The notes: generated by a model not told the origin, from the letters alone. A DNA stretch of 64,000 bases from Verrucomicrobiaceae bacterium (GCA_027486655.1 JAIXOR010000001.1:124001-188000), one strand, 5' to 3'. Shown: positions 55,643-64,000, counted from the first letter of the stretch. Numbers and translations are program-made.

Positions 55643-58600
55643 TACCCAGCCCCAACCGGTGAAAGGTGGTTTCGCGCTTCCCGCCGTCCTCGTGGTCGTC
55701 GGCGGTCTGCTCATCCTCGCCATCGGTATCCTGCTCATCGCTGGCATCGAGCGGAACACCGCCCGATCCTTCGTCGACAGGGAGCGCGCCGAACTCGCCG
55801 CCCGCGCCGGCCTTGAGGACATCCGTGGGATCCTCAACAACCAGGCCGCCAACGATGATTTCCTGATCCTCGAATCCAAGCATCCGGAAGCCTTCGATGC
55901 AAACAGCGGAGGCACCCCGGATTTCGAAAACTACCAGACCCCCTCGTTTCTTTTCCTGGCGCGCGGAAAGCCAGGAACATCCGGCAGCTTTGAGTATTCC
56001 TATCGCCCGCTTTTCAGCGCCACCTCCAATCCCGCCAACAAGGTGCTCTCTCCGCCGGATGTGATCACCACCCTGCCCACCGGTGAGAATCAATACATCG
56101 ATTTCCAAACCCTGCCGTATCGGGATGAGGTGCGGGCCGCTTGGTTGCCCGTGCGCGATGAGAGCGGTCGAACCGTTGGCCGCTATGCCTACTGGGTGGA
56201 GGATCTCCAGGCCCGCGTTGATCCGCTCGTTGCCGGCAACGAAGACGGCGTCGGCGGGATTCATGTTAGAGAACCCTGGCCGTTCCCTGCTCCCGGACTC
56301 GACAACGTCGCCACCGGAGCCGCCGATCAAGCCAACCTCAACCAGATCGCTCTCTATGCAATGGATCCAAGCGCCCTTGAGGACAAACAGGGAACGGTCG
56401 GCAAGACGCTCTTCAAAAACCGCAGGTTCCTCATCTCGCCCGAGTCCTCCATGCCGGGCGCGGGATTTGAGCCCGCCCTTGTCCGCTTGACCTACCCGGA
56501 GGGCCCACCGGATCCCAAGTATCCCGAATTTTTCGCCACCCCCGGGCAACTCTCGGATCCCGCCGCACGCGCTGTGGAAGAAGGTCTGTTTCCCGGACTC
56601 AAATCCTACAGGGAACAACCCATCGTGCCTTTCGAAGACGGCATCGACGCCTCCGTCGCCGGCCAACCGAAGCTCAATCTCAACAAACTGCTGGCCACCG
56701 GTGGTGATGCCGCCGTCACCGAAATGGCGGACTTCATCAAGAAGGCGCTGCCGAAGTTTGAGGAGCGCAAGGGCGGCTTTCCCGAGGACTACTACAAAAC
56801 GCTCGCCGCCAATGCCATCGATTACGCGGACAGCGATTCCGCACCCTTGGTCAAGTCCGGCCAATACCGCGGCCTGGATGCCAACCCGCTGGTCAGCGAG
56901 TTCCTCATGCGCTTCCGCTGGGAAAACGTGCTCACCGAAAACGGCCGCAAGTTCCTCGTGCTTTCCGCATCCACCTACGTCGAGCTCTGGAACATGTCCT
57001 CCAAGGACCTGAGCGGCGATGTGCAGGTCAGTTATGAAACCAAGTATCGTTTCCCGCTCGGCGCAAATCCGGAGGTCACCCTCGAAGACATGGCGGATGC
57101 CACGCCCGCCCTCCCGGAAAGCGACGGATACCGCTGGTTTCCCCCACAGTCCATCACCCTCAAAGCCAACGAATACCGGGTCATTCGCTGCGGAACCGTT
57201 ACCTACAAAATCGATGCGGGCCCCTCATCCGTCTTCATCCCCAGCCCCCTCGTTCTCGAGGGCGAGACCTACGGCAGCTCCGGTGCCGGTTACCGCATGC
57301 GGTGGAACGGTGTCCTCGTCGACCAGTCCAGAGGCGGCCTCCACCGCAACAACAGCAGCTTGAACTACCCCTCGGACACCACCGGCCAACCCCGCCAGCG
57401 CACCCGCACCACCATTCCCTCCCACTCCCACACCCGCAGCGGAAACTTCGTCAACAACATGGGCGATCCGCGCATGAGTTATTACAACGCATGCCCCCAG
57501 GATGCCAATGTCTATCCGGATAACTACAGCCCCAACCGCCGCAACATCCGCTGGGGCACGATCTACAATCCAAGCGATGACGGCCCCACCAAACCCAAGG
57601 TCTACGGCCGCGTGATGCCCTCGGAGTGGCCGGATGGAGGGCATAACTCGACCTACGAATCCAATGCCTTCTACACCACGGACCAGCGCGTGCTCCCGGA
57701 TGATCCGCGTTTCTTCCCCTCCGCCACCTCCGCGCTCCGCAACCCGTCCGCCGATGAGGCTCCGATGCGGCTTTCCAATCTCGGCCGGTTCTACAGCGCC
57801 ACCGAACTCGGCCGCGTCTACGATCCCGTCATGTGGTTGGTCTCCGGCCCCGCCTCTGCCAACGGCCCTTGGGGCGATGTCCTCGCCACCAGCACCTCCA
57901 GCACCGATAACGGCGGCGGCAATACCCTGCGCATCGGCCGTCCCGAACACGCCCGCTTCAACAAACCCGGCGAGCCCGGCCTCGAGGCCTGGCGGCTGCT
58001 CGACCTCTTCCACACCGGCCTCGCCAATTCCCAAGTCCCTGCCGAACGCGAAGGCCCGCTGCAGACGATCAAGGGCCACGTCAATCTCAACACAGCCACT
58101 CACGACGTGATCCGCGCCCTCGTGGTCGGTGCCCTCACCATGGACCCGAAAATGGCCGTGCGCACATCGGAAAACCACAACACCACCGCTCTCATGGCTC
58201 CTCCCGTGGCCCCGTTCCGCATGACTCCTGCTCAAATCGATGCAGAGGCGGACCGCATCGCCAATGCCATTCTCAGGGCCCGGAAAATCAAACCCTTCGC
58301 CACCTCCGCTTCCATCGCCGATATCCTCGACGCCGATTCGAAGTCCATCTTCGGCAAGCCACTGGTCTCCAACGTCAATCAAGTCCATCTCACGGATTCC
58401 GCCCAGGAGGAACTCTTCGCCCGCATCTACGAATCCACCACCGTCCGCTCCCGCAACTTCCGCATCTGGGTGGTCGGCCAGGCCATCAGCCCGCTCTCGG
58501 CCACCGCCCCCGCAAATACCAAACCCGAGGTCCTCGCCGAAGTCCGTCGCGCCTACACGGTCTTCGCAGATCCCGGCGACCGCCGAGCGGATGGCACCAT

Positions 58601-58649
58601 CGATCCCACGAAAACCAAACTCACCGTCGTCCATGAGAACGATTTCTAA
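55629..58649 (+). CDS. Verru_Chthon cassette large protein A, GspK/PilX-like
   Basis: 1006 residues from ATG 55629; the in-frame open stretch upstream overlaps the previous gene and is not used. VKGG then FALPAVLVVVGGLLILAIGI is a pilin-like signal without Glu +5, as in GspK. A helix RERAELAARAGLEDIRGILN follows, then a very large exposed region (GspK is about 320 residues). It ends with NLNTATHDVIRALVVGALTM-type helix-hairpin sequence, also as in GspK, and SKSIFGKPLVSNVN. Likely the tip or cargo-binding subunit. Overlaps the following gene by 17 bases. Confidence 0.86.
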   Translation: MRNPDTQPQPVKGGFALPAVLVVVGGLLILAIGILLIAGIERNTARSFVDRERAELAARAGLEDIRGILNNQAANDDFLILESKHPEAFDANSGGTPDFENYQTPSFLFLARGKPGTSGSFEYSYRPLFSATSNPANKVLSPPDVITTLPTGENQYIDFQTLPYRDEVRAAWLPVRDESGRTVGRYAYWVEDLQARVDPLVAGNEDGVGGIHVREPWPFPAPGLDNVATGAADQANLNQIALYAMDPSALEDKQGTVGKTLFKNRRFLISPESSMPGAGFEPALVRLTYPEGPPDPKYPEFFATPGQLSDPAARAVEEGLFPGLKSYREQPIVPFEDGIDASVAGQPKLNLNKLLATGGDAAVTEMADFIKKALPKFEERKGGFPEDYYKTLAANAIDYADSDSAPLVKSGQYRGLDANPLVSEFLMRFRWENVLTENGRKFLVLSASTYVELWNMSSKDLSGDVQVSYETKYRFPLGANPEVTLEDMADATPALPESDGYRWFPPQSITLKANEYRVIRCGTVTYKIDAGPSSVFIPSPLVLEGETYGSSGAGYRMRWNGVLVDQSRGGLHRNNSSLNYPSDTTGQPRQRTRTTIPSHSHTRSGNFVNNMGDPRMSYYNACPQDANVYPDNYSPNRRNIRWGTIYNPSDDGPTKPKVYGRVMPSEWPDGGHNSTYESNAFYTTDQRVLPDDPRFFPSATSALRNPSADEAPMRLSNLGRFYSATELGRVYDPVMWLVSGPASANGPWGDVLATSTSSTDNGGGNTLRIGRPEHARFNKPGEPGLEAWRLLDLFHTGLANSQVPAEREGPLQTIKGHVNLNTATHDVIRALVVGALTMDPKMAVRTSENHNTTALMAPPVAPFRMTPAQIDAEADRIANAILRARKIKPFATSASIADILDADSKSIFGKPLVSNVNQVHLTDSAQEELFARIYESTTVRSRNFRIWVVGQAISPLSATAPANTKPEVLAEVRRAYTVFADPGDRRADGTIDPTKTKLTVVHENDF

Positions 58650-59316
58650 CATCCTTGCCGCCGCCGCCCTTCTCGTCACCCCCGGGCTCTTCGCCCAGGA
58701 AGGACCTCCGCAGGTCGGATTCGTGCGCATCGTCCACGCCGTGGCCGCCGGTGAGGGCAAGGCGAACATCGTGATCGATGGCGAGGACATCTTTCCCAAA
58801 GGCTATCAACTCGGACAGCGCACCGGCGGCTTCGGCCTCAAGGCCGGCGCCCACTCGATCACCGTGAAGAAAAACGGCGTCGAACCCGGCACCACCAAAA
58901 TCACACTCAACACCGGCGAAACGATGACGCTCATCGCCTTCTCGGAAAAAGTCCCGGCCAAAAAGGAAGGCGATCCGCCGGTCTGGCAAACCAAGATCCT
59001 CCGCCTGAAACAAAGCGACCCCGAACGCGGCTACCGAATGACGCTCGTTTCGGTCTGCGACAAGGACGAGGTCACCGTGAAGGCCGCCAACCAGGGCAAG
59101 GGAGCCATCGAGACCGCTCACGTGAAACGCCTCACCACCACCATGGTCGACCTCGGTGGCGCACGCGGCGAGGTCCTGGTGAAAGCCGGTGAGGAGATCG
59201 TCACCACCCTCTCGCCGGAAGACCCCGGCAACTACGTGGTCGTGCTCTATCAGGACGAAAAGGGTGCCATCAAGGCCCTGTCGTTCTTCGATCCCAAGTT
59301 CGTCATCGCCGGCTGA
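58633..59316 (+). CDS. Secreted DUF4397-like protein after the pseudopilin cassette
   Basis: 227 residues from ATG 58633, 17 bases inside the end of the large cassette gene, so translationally linked. Sec signal MRTISNILAAAALLVTPGLF AQ. Residues about 28-100 resemble a DUF4397 beta domain (VGFVRIVHAVAAGEGKANIV, GAHSITVKKNGVEPGTTKIT). A second similar beta unit follows (GYRMTLVSVCDKDEVTVKAA). It may be an exported partner or substrate of the pseudopilus; inferred from overlap only. Confidence 0.78.
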   Translation: MRTISNILAAAALLVTPGLFAQEGPPQVGFVRIVHAVAAGEGKANIVIDGEDIFPKGYQLGQRTGGFGLKAGAHSITVKKNGVEPGTTKITLNTGETMTLIAFSEKVPAKKEGDPPVWQTKILRLKQSDPERGYRMTLVSVCDKDEVTVKAANQGKGAIETAHVKRLTTTMVDLGGARGEVLVKAGEEIVTTLSPEDPGNYVVVLYQDEKGAIKALSFFDPKFVIAG

Positions 59317-59360
59317 GGCTTTTCGCTTCGATTCCCGCATGGGGCGTGGCAGGATGCCTC

Positions 59361-60578
59361 ATGCGCCGTCTTCGCAACGATCTCCCCTACACGTTCCGCC
59401 CGCCCCAGCCGAAAGCCTGGCTGCGCCCCGCCGCGCTCTGGATCAATCAACACGTCCATCTCAGCCGCAAATACCGCGTCACCACCCTCCACGATGAGGG
59501 CTTCCAACACGTGGCCGAACTCTGCGCCGCCGGCCACTCGGTGCTTCTCGCGCCCAACCATTCGGATCACTCGGATCCCCACGTGCTGCTCGAAGTCGCC
59601 GCGCGCCACTCGCTCCGCCCGTCGTTCATGGGCGCACGCGAAATCTTCGAAGTCAGCCCCATCGCCGCCTGGGCGCTCCAGTCCATCGGAGTCTTCTCGG
59701 TGGATCGCGACGGCCCCGACCTCTCCGCCATCAAAACCGCCATTTCCCTGCTGGAGGAGGGTGGTGATCCACTTGTCATGTTTCCCGAAGGCGAGATCTA
59801 TCACCACCACCGCCGCCTCGATCCACTCAACGAAGGAGTGGCCTCCATCCTGATCAAGGCTGCCGCCCGCCTGCCCGCCGGACGCAGTGCCTTCCTCGTC
59901 CCGGTGGCGATGCGTTTCTTCCACGATCCTTCCGCAGCCGCCACCTTCCGCGACCGGCTGTCCCGCCTCGAGGACCGCATCGGCTGGATACCCCGACCCG
60001 CCATGGACGTGGACTCGCGCATCCAACGCCTCGCCACCGGCGTGCTCGCCCTCAAGGAAACCGAATACCTCGGCAGCGCCGGATCCGGCGGCATCCAGGA
60101 CCGCCTCTCCCAACTCTGCGAAAACCTCCTCGCCGAAGTCGAAAGCCGCTACCCGCGCGATGCCCGCGCCGCCACCCCTCCCGAACGCGTCCGTGCCCTC
60201 CGCTACCGCATCCGCCGCCGCCTCCTCGATGCCGAAAACCCAGCCCCGCCCGCCGCACGCTCCATCCTGCTCGATGACCTCGACCGCGTCTTCACCGCCC
60301 TCCAGGCCCACAGCTACATCGGCGACTACCTCACCGAAAACCCCGACACCGACCGCCGCGCCGAGATGATCATGAAACTCGAAGAAGACCTCCTCGGTTT
60401 CCCCACCTACCCCGTCGACCGCCGCGCCCACATCGTCGCAGGAGACCCCATCCACGTCTCCAACCTCCTCGCCACCGGCACCCTCCCCGCCAAAGGCGGC
60501 TCCATCGCCCTCACCGAAACCCTCGAATCCCACCTCTCCACCCTCCTCTCCCACCCATCCCCAAGTACGGATTCCTGA
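59361..60578 (+). CDS. PlsC-type 1-acylglycerol-3-phosphate acyltransferase
   Basis: 405 residues from ATG 59361. Acyltransferase box APNHSDHSDPHVLLEVAARH contains the HX4D catalytic pair; ARE-type FMGAREIFEVSP and the glycerol-phosphate site VMFPEGEIYHHHRRLDPLNE follow. About 200 C-terminal residues (RALRYRIRRRLLDAENPAPP onward) go beyond the ~240-residue PlsC length and are of unknown role. Phospholipid synthesis or a lipid-modifying reaction at the inner membrane is likely. The last codons (S-T-D-S-stop) lie inside the left inverted repeat at 60565. Confidence 0.85.
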   Translation: MRRLRNDLPYTFRPPQPKAWLRPAALWINQHVHLSRKYRVTTLHDEGFQHVAELCAAGHSVLLAPNHSDHSDPHVLLEVAARHSLRPSFMGAREIFEVSPIAAWALQSIGVFSVDRDGPDLSAIKTAISLLEEGGDPLVMFPEGEIYHHHRRLDPLNEGVASILIKAAARLPAGRSAFLVPVAMRFFHDPSAAATFRDRLSRLEDRIGWIPRPAMDVDSRIQRLATGVLALKETEYLGSAGSGGIQDRLSQLCENLLAEVESRYPRDARAATPPERVRALRYRIRRRLLDAENPAPPAARSILLDDLDRVFTALQAHSYIGDYLTENPDTDRRAEMIMKLEEDLLGFPTYPVDRRAHIVAGDPIHVSNLLATGTLPAKGGSIALTETLESHLSTLLSHPSPSTDS

Positions 60579-60592
60579 TGCGGCCGCATCAA
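60565..60592. repeat. 28-bp inverted repeat, left copy (with 16-bp palindrome)
   Basis: All 28 bases match the reverse complement of 61409-61436. Contains the perfect palindrome TGATGCGGCCGCATCA (60576-60591). It overlaps the stop codon of the upstream acyltransferase gene and ends 37 bases before the PaaX-like ATG, so it is placed to act as an operator. Confidence 0.92.
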
Positions 60593-60629
60593 TAATCTGC
60601 TAACAGAAATTCAATTCCCAGATAAGATC

Positions 60630-61412
60630 ATGAAAGCCAGGACCGAGTTGTTTCTCTATCAGATGATGTGGATGTCCGGAGTGGTGCTGCGTCCCACGTG
60701 GCGGGGTTTGCATGGGTCGTTTGAGGAGTGGGCGTATCGTGGGGGTTGTCTGCGGCAGGTGCGGGAGCTGGAAGCGCGGGGGCTTCTGGAGACTGCGGAG
60801 GCGGCCGATGGCACGGGGCGGGTTTACCGGCTGACCAGGCAGGGCAGCCTTGCGGCGATGGGCGGCGGCGATCCGGAGGAGCGGTGGAACCGGTCATGGG
60901 ATGGAAGGTGGCGGATGGCGGTTTTCGATCTGCCGGAGGAGAAACGCGGGCTGCGCAACGAGCTGCGGCGGATTCTGAAAAAGGCGCGCTTCGGTTGCCT
61001 GCAGGGGAGCGTCTGGATCACTCCGGACCCGATGGATGGTGTGCGCGAAGATCTCGAAAAGGTGCGGGCCGGCTGCGGGATTCTCGCGTTCTTCGAAGGG
61101 AAACCCTGCGGCGGCGAGAGCGATGCGGATCTGGTCTCCGCCGCATGGGATTTTGAAAAGATCGGCCAACGGCACGCCGAATACCTCGCCCATCTGGATG
61201 AGGCACCCAAGCGATCGACCTGCACCAGGGAGCTGCTTTTCGAATGGGGGAAACGGGAGCGGGAACTCTGGCTTGCCTGCCTCGCGTTGGATCCCTTGCT
61301 GCCTGCCGAACTGCTTCCGAAGTCCTACGTCGGCCGCGCCGCCTCACGCAGGCGGCTTGAGGTCCTGACCAGAACCGCCCGCCTTGCAGCGCGGGTGATG
61401 ACGGATTCTTGA
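60630..61412 (+). CDS. PaaX-like regulator between inverted repeats
   Basis: 260 residues from ATG 60630. About 1-85: winged helix (GCLRQVRELEARGLLETAEA, GRVYRLTRQGSLAAM). About 88-175: Cas2-like middle domain typical of PaaX (WDGRWRMAVFDLPEEKRGLR NELRR, FGCLQGSVWITPDPM). About 190-260: PaaX C-terminal region (FEWGKRERELWLACLALDPL, LPAELLPKSYVGRAASRRRL). PaaX represses phenylacetate degradation; no paa genes are here. Only 37 bases, AT-rich, separate the left palindrome from the ATG; gataagat just before the ATG may be a -10 of a leaderless transcript. The stop is inside the right repeat. It may regulate itself through the palindromes, or be part of a mobile cassette. Confidence 0.85.
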   Translation: MKARTELFLYQMMWMSGVVLRPTWRGLHGSFEEWAYRGGCLRQVRELEARGLLETAEAADGTGRVYRLTRQGSLAAMGGGDPEERWNRSWDGRWRMAVFDLPEEKRGLRNELRRILKKARFGCLQGSVWITPDPMDGVREDLEKVRAGCGILAFFEGKPCGGESDADLVSAAWDFEKIGQRHAEYLAHLDEAPKRSTCTRELLFEWGKRERELWLACLALDPLLPAELLPKSYVGRAASRRRLEVLTRTARLAARVMTDS

Positions 61413-61436
61413 TGCGGCCGCATCAGGAATCCGTAC
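61401..61436. repeat. 28-bp inverted repeat, right copy, within a 15-bp hairpin
   Basis: 61409-61436 is the exact inverted partner of 60565-60592. In addition 61401-61415 and 61420-61434 pair over 15 bp (one G-U) with a GGCC loop, and the stop codon of the PaaX-like gene is within the stem. Direct similarity also exists: ACGGATTCYTGATGCGGCCG CATCA occurs at both sites in the same orientation (60567 and 61401). Confidence 0.92.
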
Positions 61437-61493
61437 GGAGGGGGGTGGAAATCCTGGGTTGCGTTTTCGGGGAAATCCGGAAGATTGGCGGGC

Positions 61494-62894
61494 ATGCGTC
61501 TTGCAACCCTACTGCTTATCGCGACGTCCGGTGTGGCGTTTTCCCAGAAGAAAATGAAGGTGGATGAGATCTACGGGCAGTATTGCTCGGGATGTCACGG
61601 GGCGAAGTTCGAGGGTGGCATGGGAGGCTCGCTGGTGGATGGCGAGTGGAAGCACGGGTCGAAGGACGAGGATCTCTACCGTTCGATCGCGAAGGGCAAT
61701 CCCCAGTTGGGGATGACGCCGTGGGAAGGTGTGCTTTCCGCGGACCAGATCCGGTCGCTGGTGATTTTCCTGCGGGAGAAGGAGAAGCAAACACTGACGA
61801 AAGGGATCGAGTATCCGAAGCCGTCTCCGGACAAGGTGACCAAGACCGAGCTTCACGATTACCGGATCGAAACGGTGGTGGATGGCGGGTTGAAAAGTCC
61901 GTGGGCGATCGCCTTCCTTCCGGACGGCAGCCGCCTTGTGACCGAGAAGCCGGGCCGGCTGCGGTTGGTGGATGCCAAGGGCGTGCTGGATCCTGAACCG
62001 GTGAAGGGTCTGCCCCACGTGGTCGAGCAGGGCCAGGGTGGGCTCATGGAGGTGGCCGTTCATCCGGACTACAAGAAAAACGGCTGGATTTACCTTGGAT
62101 TTGCGGATGGGGAGAAGGGTGACAAGAAATGCATCACGGCGGTGGTGCGGGGGCGGATCAAGGACAAGGAGTGGACCGATCAGGAGTGGATTTACCGACC
62201 GGATCCGAAGTTCCGTTCCAATGCGGGCGTTCACTTCGGCACGCGCTTCGTGTTCGACAAGGGCTACCTTTATTTCCCGATCGGCGAGCGTGGCGGGATG
62301 ATGGAGGCGCAGAAGCTGTCCAGCCCGGTGGGCAAGATTTTCCGCCTGCATGACGACGGCCGGGTGCCGAAGGACAATCCGTTTGTGAAGGACAAGGAGG
62401 CGATTCCGGCGATCTGGAGCATCGGCCACCGCAATCCGCAGGGGCTGACGATGGATCCGCGCGATGGCGCTCTCTACAACACCGAGCACGGCCCGCGTGG
62501 CGGGGATGAACTCAACCTGGTGAAACCCGGTTCCAACTATGGCTGGCCGGTGATCACCTATGGCATGAATTACGATGGCACGCCGATGGTCTCCATCACG
62601 GAGAAGGAAGGCATGGAGCAGCCGCTCACCTATTGGGTGCCCTCGATCGCCACCTGCGGGCTGGATTGTTACACGGGCGAGAAGTTTCCGAAATGGAAGC
62701 ACGATCTTCTGGTGGGAGCTCTCGCGCAGCAGGAAGTCCGCCGCGTCCGCATGAAGGACAAGAAAGTAGTCTCCCAGGAAATCATCCTCAAGAACATCGG
62801 CCGCGTGCGCGACGTGACGGGAGCGCCGGATGGATTCATCTACGTCATCCTCAACGGACCGGACCGGATCATCCGGCTGGTTCCCGCGGATTGA
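61494..62894 (+). CDS. Cytochrome c - PQQ-dependent sugar dehydrogenase fusion
   Basis: 466 residues from ATG 61494. Sec signal (MRLATLLLIATSGVAFS). Residues about 22-100 are a cytochrome c domain with heme site CSGCH (31-35) and a likely axial Met in LGMTPWEG (74). From about 115 on is the beta-propeller of soluble aldose sugar dehydrogenases (YliI/GSDH): LKSPWAIAFLPDGSRLVTEK, GGLMEVAVHPDYKKNGWIYL, SIGHRNPQGLTMDPRDGALY, EHGPRGGDELNLVKPGSNYG. It should oxidise sugars in the periplasm with PQQ and pass electrons to its own heme. No PQQ synthesis genes are nearby. Confidence 0.9.
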   Translation: MRLATLLLIATSGVAFSQKKMKVDEIYGQYCSGCHGAKFEGGMGGSLVDGEWKHGSKDEDLYRSIAKGNPQLGMTPWEGVLSADQIRSLVIFLREKEKQTLTKGIEYPKPSPDKVTKTELHDYRIETVVDGGLKSPWAIAFLPDGSRLVTEKPGRLRLVDAKGVLDPEPVKGLPHVVEQGQGGLMEVAVHPDYKKNGWIYLGFADGEKGDKKCITAVVRGRIKDKEWTDQEWIYRPDPKFRSNAGVHFGTRFVFDKGYLYFPIGERGGMMEAQKLSSPVGKIFRLHDDGRVPKDNPFVKDKEAIPAIWSIGHRNPQGLTMDPRDGALYNTEHGPRGGDELNLVKPGSNYGWPVITYGMNYDGTPMVSITEKEGMEQPLTYWVPSIATCGLDCYTGEKFPKWKHDLLVGALAQQEVRRVRMKDKKVVSQEIILKNIGRVRDVTGAPDGFIYVILNGPDRIIRLVPAD

Positions 62895-62917
62895 TCGTCC
62901 GTTGTGAACCCAGAGGC

Positions 62918-64000
62918 ATGAAGGCGAGGCCTGGCAGACGCGTTGTCGAGGCCCGCGCCGTTCGCTTCGGGAACCTGCGGGATGCTGGCCCGCTGGATGT
63001 ATTGATCACCGGAGCGGGCATTTCCGGGGCGGCGATCTATCAGGAGTTGGCCCGGAGCGGCTATCGTGTGGGGATTGTGGACCGCGGGGACTTCGCTTCG
63101 GGCACGAGTCAGGCTTCCGGGATGTTGATTTGGGGAGGCTTGCTGTATTTGAGGAATCTGGACTTCGCCACGGTGGTGGCTCTCTGTCGGTCCCGGCAGC
63201 GATTGTTAGAGAAAAACCCGGAAGATGCCTCGGTCGTTGATTTGCACTTTTCAACAGGGCATCTCGGGGTTTTTGGCAAGGCCTTCATGTGGAGCGCGCT
63301 CCAGCTTTACTGGGGTCTGGGTGGCTGCCATCTGGCAAAGCCGCGGTTTTGTGATGGGGAGGCGGGGCCGTCGCTGGTCTATCAGGAGGGCATGCTGAGG
63401 GAATCCGACAGCCGTTTTGTTCTTGGGCGGATCGCAGGAAGGACGTCCGCGGACTGCGTTTCGGTGAATCACTGCGAGCTTGTGAGTGCATCGAGAGACG
63501 CAGCGGCAGCTTGCTGGAGGGTGGGTTTGAAGGACCGCATCACGGGTGATGAGCATGTCATCAGGGCGAAGGTGCTGGTGAATGCGGCGGGTGTCTGGGC
63601 CGATGATGTGGACCGCATCGCCGGCTTGGTTTCCCCTTGCAAGCATGTGTTCAGCAAGGGCGTTTACCTCATGTTTCCGCGCAACGGGGAGCGTGCGGCA
63701 CGGGTGCATCCTATGGTTGGGAGACAGGATGTTCTGACCCACGTGCCCTGGGGGCCTGTGATGATGTGGGGTCCCACCGAAACGCCCATTCGCGATCTGG
63801 AGGAGGGCTTTGCTCCGAGCCGGGATGATGTTGAGTTTTTGTTGGCCCAGGCGCGGTCAAGTCTGCGGGGAAGGGTGGGCAAGGAGGATGTGGTTTCCAT
63901 GCGGAGCGGAGTGCGGCCCTTGGCGGTCCCGCGGAATTTTGAGAAGGAGGTGTATCCGTTGGATCTGTCGCGGAAGCACCGTGTGGTGGTGCATGCCGGT
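62918..64000 (+). CDS. GlpD-like FAD-dependent glycerol-3-phosphate dehydrogenase, 3' end outside window
   Basis: 361 codons from ATG 62918 (AGAGG just upstream), open to the window edge. The FAD-binding start [40 protein letters not shown] fits GlpD and related DAO-fold oxidases; KVLVNAAGVWADDVDRIAG and SRKHRVVVHAG also fit. Oxidises sn-glycerol-3-phosphate at the membrane if truly GlpD; other FAD oxidoreductases of this fold are possible. The C-terminal part is missing. Confidence 0.82.
   Translation, partial: MKARPGRRVVEARAVRFGNLRDAGPLDVLITGAGISGAAIYQELARSGYRVGIVDRGDFASGTSQASGMLIWGGLLYLRNLDFATVVALCRSRQRLLEKNPEDASVVDLHFSTGHLGVFGKAFMWSALQLYWGLGGCHLAKPRFCDGEAGPSLVYQEGMLRESDSRFVLGRIAGRTSADCVSVNHCELVSASRDAAAACWRVGLKDRITGDEHVIRAKVLVNAAGVWADDVDRIAGLVSPCKHVFSKGVYLMFPRNGERAARVHPMVGRQDVLTHVPWGPVMMWGPTETPIRDLEEGFAPSRDDVEFLLAQARSSLRGRVGKEDVVSMRSGVRPLAVPRNFEKEVYPLDLSRKHRVVVHAG

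Noticed and set aside
57225-58799. 524-codon minus-strand frame
   Set aside because: Antisense to the large cassette gene; Gly/Val/Asp-rich shadow.
60565-61436. Reading the PaaX-like unit as an insertion sequence
   Set aside because: The protein shows PaaX domains and no DDE, HUH or Y1 transposase motif, and I see no target duplication. Kept as a finding, not as a mobile_element feature.

Overview
This GC-rich window looks like chromosomal DNA of a member of the Verrucomicrobiota, probably near Verrucomicrobiales (Luteolibacter/Haloferula-like). The pointers are autotransporter-type beta-strand repeat exoproteins without a beta-barrel, one with a PEP-CTERM-like tail; a pseudopilin cassette matching what is known as the Verru_Chthon cassette; secreted proteins ending in DGLPDxWE/DPDxDG loops; and ribosomal genes mostly without Shine-Dalgarno sites. 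The genus is inferred. I see no rRNA or tRNA genes, CRISPR arrays or recognisable integrases.

Layout. 1-12.3 kb is accessory: a secreted LamG/discoidin protein running off the left edge, a GntR-headed sugar-type regulator, two beta-strand repeat exoproteins sharing a 546-bp near-duplicate module, and a Tat-exported DUF2264 protein. Copies of the last ~50 bp of rpoD lie at both ends of the 2-12.3 kb block, as att sites would. 12.3-19.7 kb is core: rpoD, the rpmH-rnpA-yidD-yidC cluster, pyrD and a second, short sigma-70 factor. 19.7-36.4 kb is a long str-S10-spc operon (rpsL to map). It lacks tuf, rpsN and rpmD at their usual places and carries an exported coiled-coil protein gene between rpsS and rplV.

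36.4-53.5 kb is mixed: a DUF486 remnant with an internal deletion, an RluE-type pseudouridine synthase, a lone pseudopilin, a YdjM-type membrane hydrolase, ilvD, an acyltransferase, tdh, a GT35 alpha-glucan phosphorylase-like protein lacking the PLP lysine, a GlcD-type oxidase, an orphan PotD-like binding protein, an AsmA-like protein and a GT2 glycosyltransferase. 53.6-59.3 kb holds four pseudopilin-like genes in GspH-I-J-K order behind a good sigma-54 promoter match, then a small secreted DUF4397-like protein. 59.4-64 kb has a PlsC-type acyltransferase, a PaaX-like gene bracketed by perfect 28-bp inverted repeats built on a 16-bp palindrome, a cytochrome c-PQQ sugar dehydrogenase fusion, and the start of a GlpD-like dehydrogenase.

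How it fits together: the core clusters serve transcription, translation and membrane insertion (RpoD, ribosomal proteins, SecY, YidC/YidD, RNase P protein, MetAP). The accessory genes are mostly exported or envelope functions, namely surface display, polysaccharide handling and pseudopilus-type secretion.
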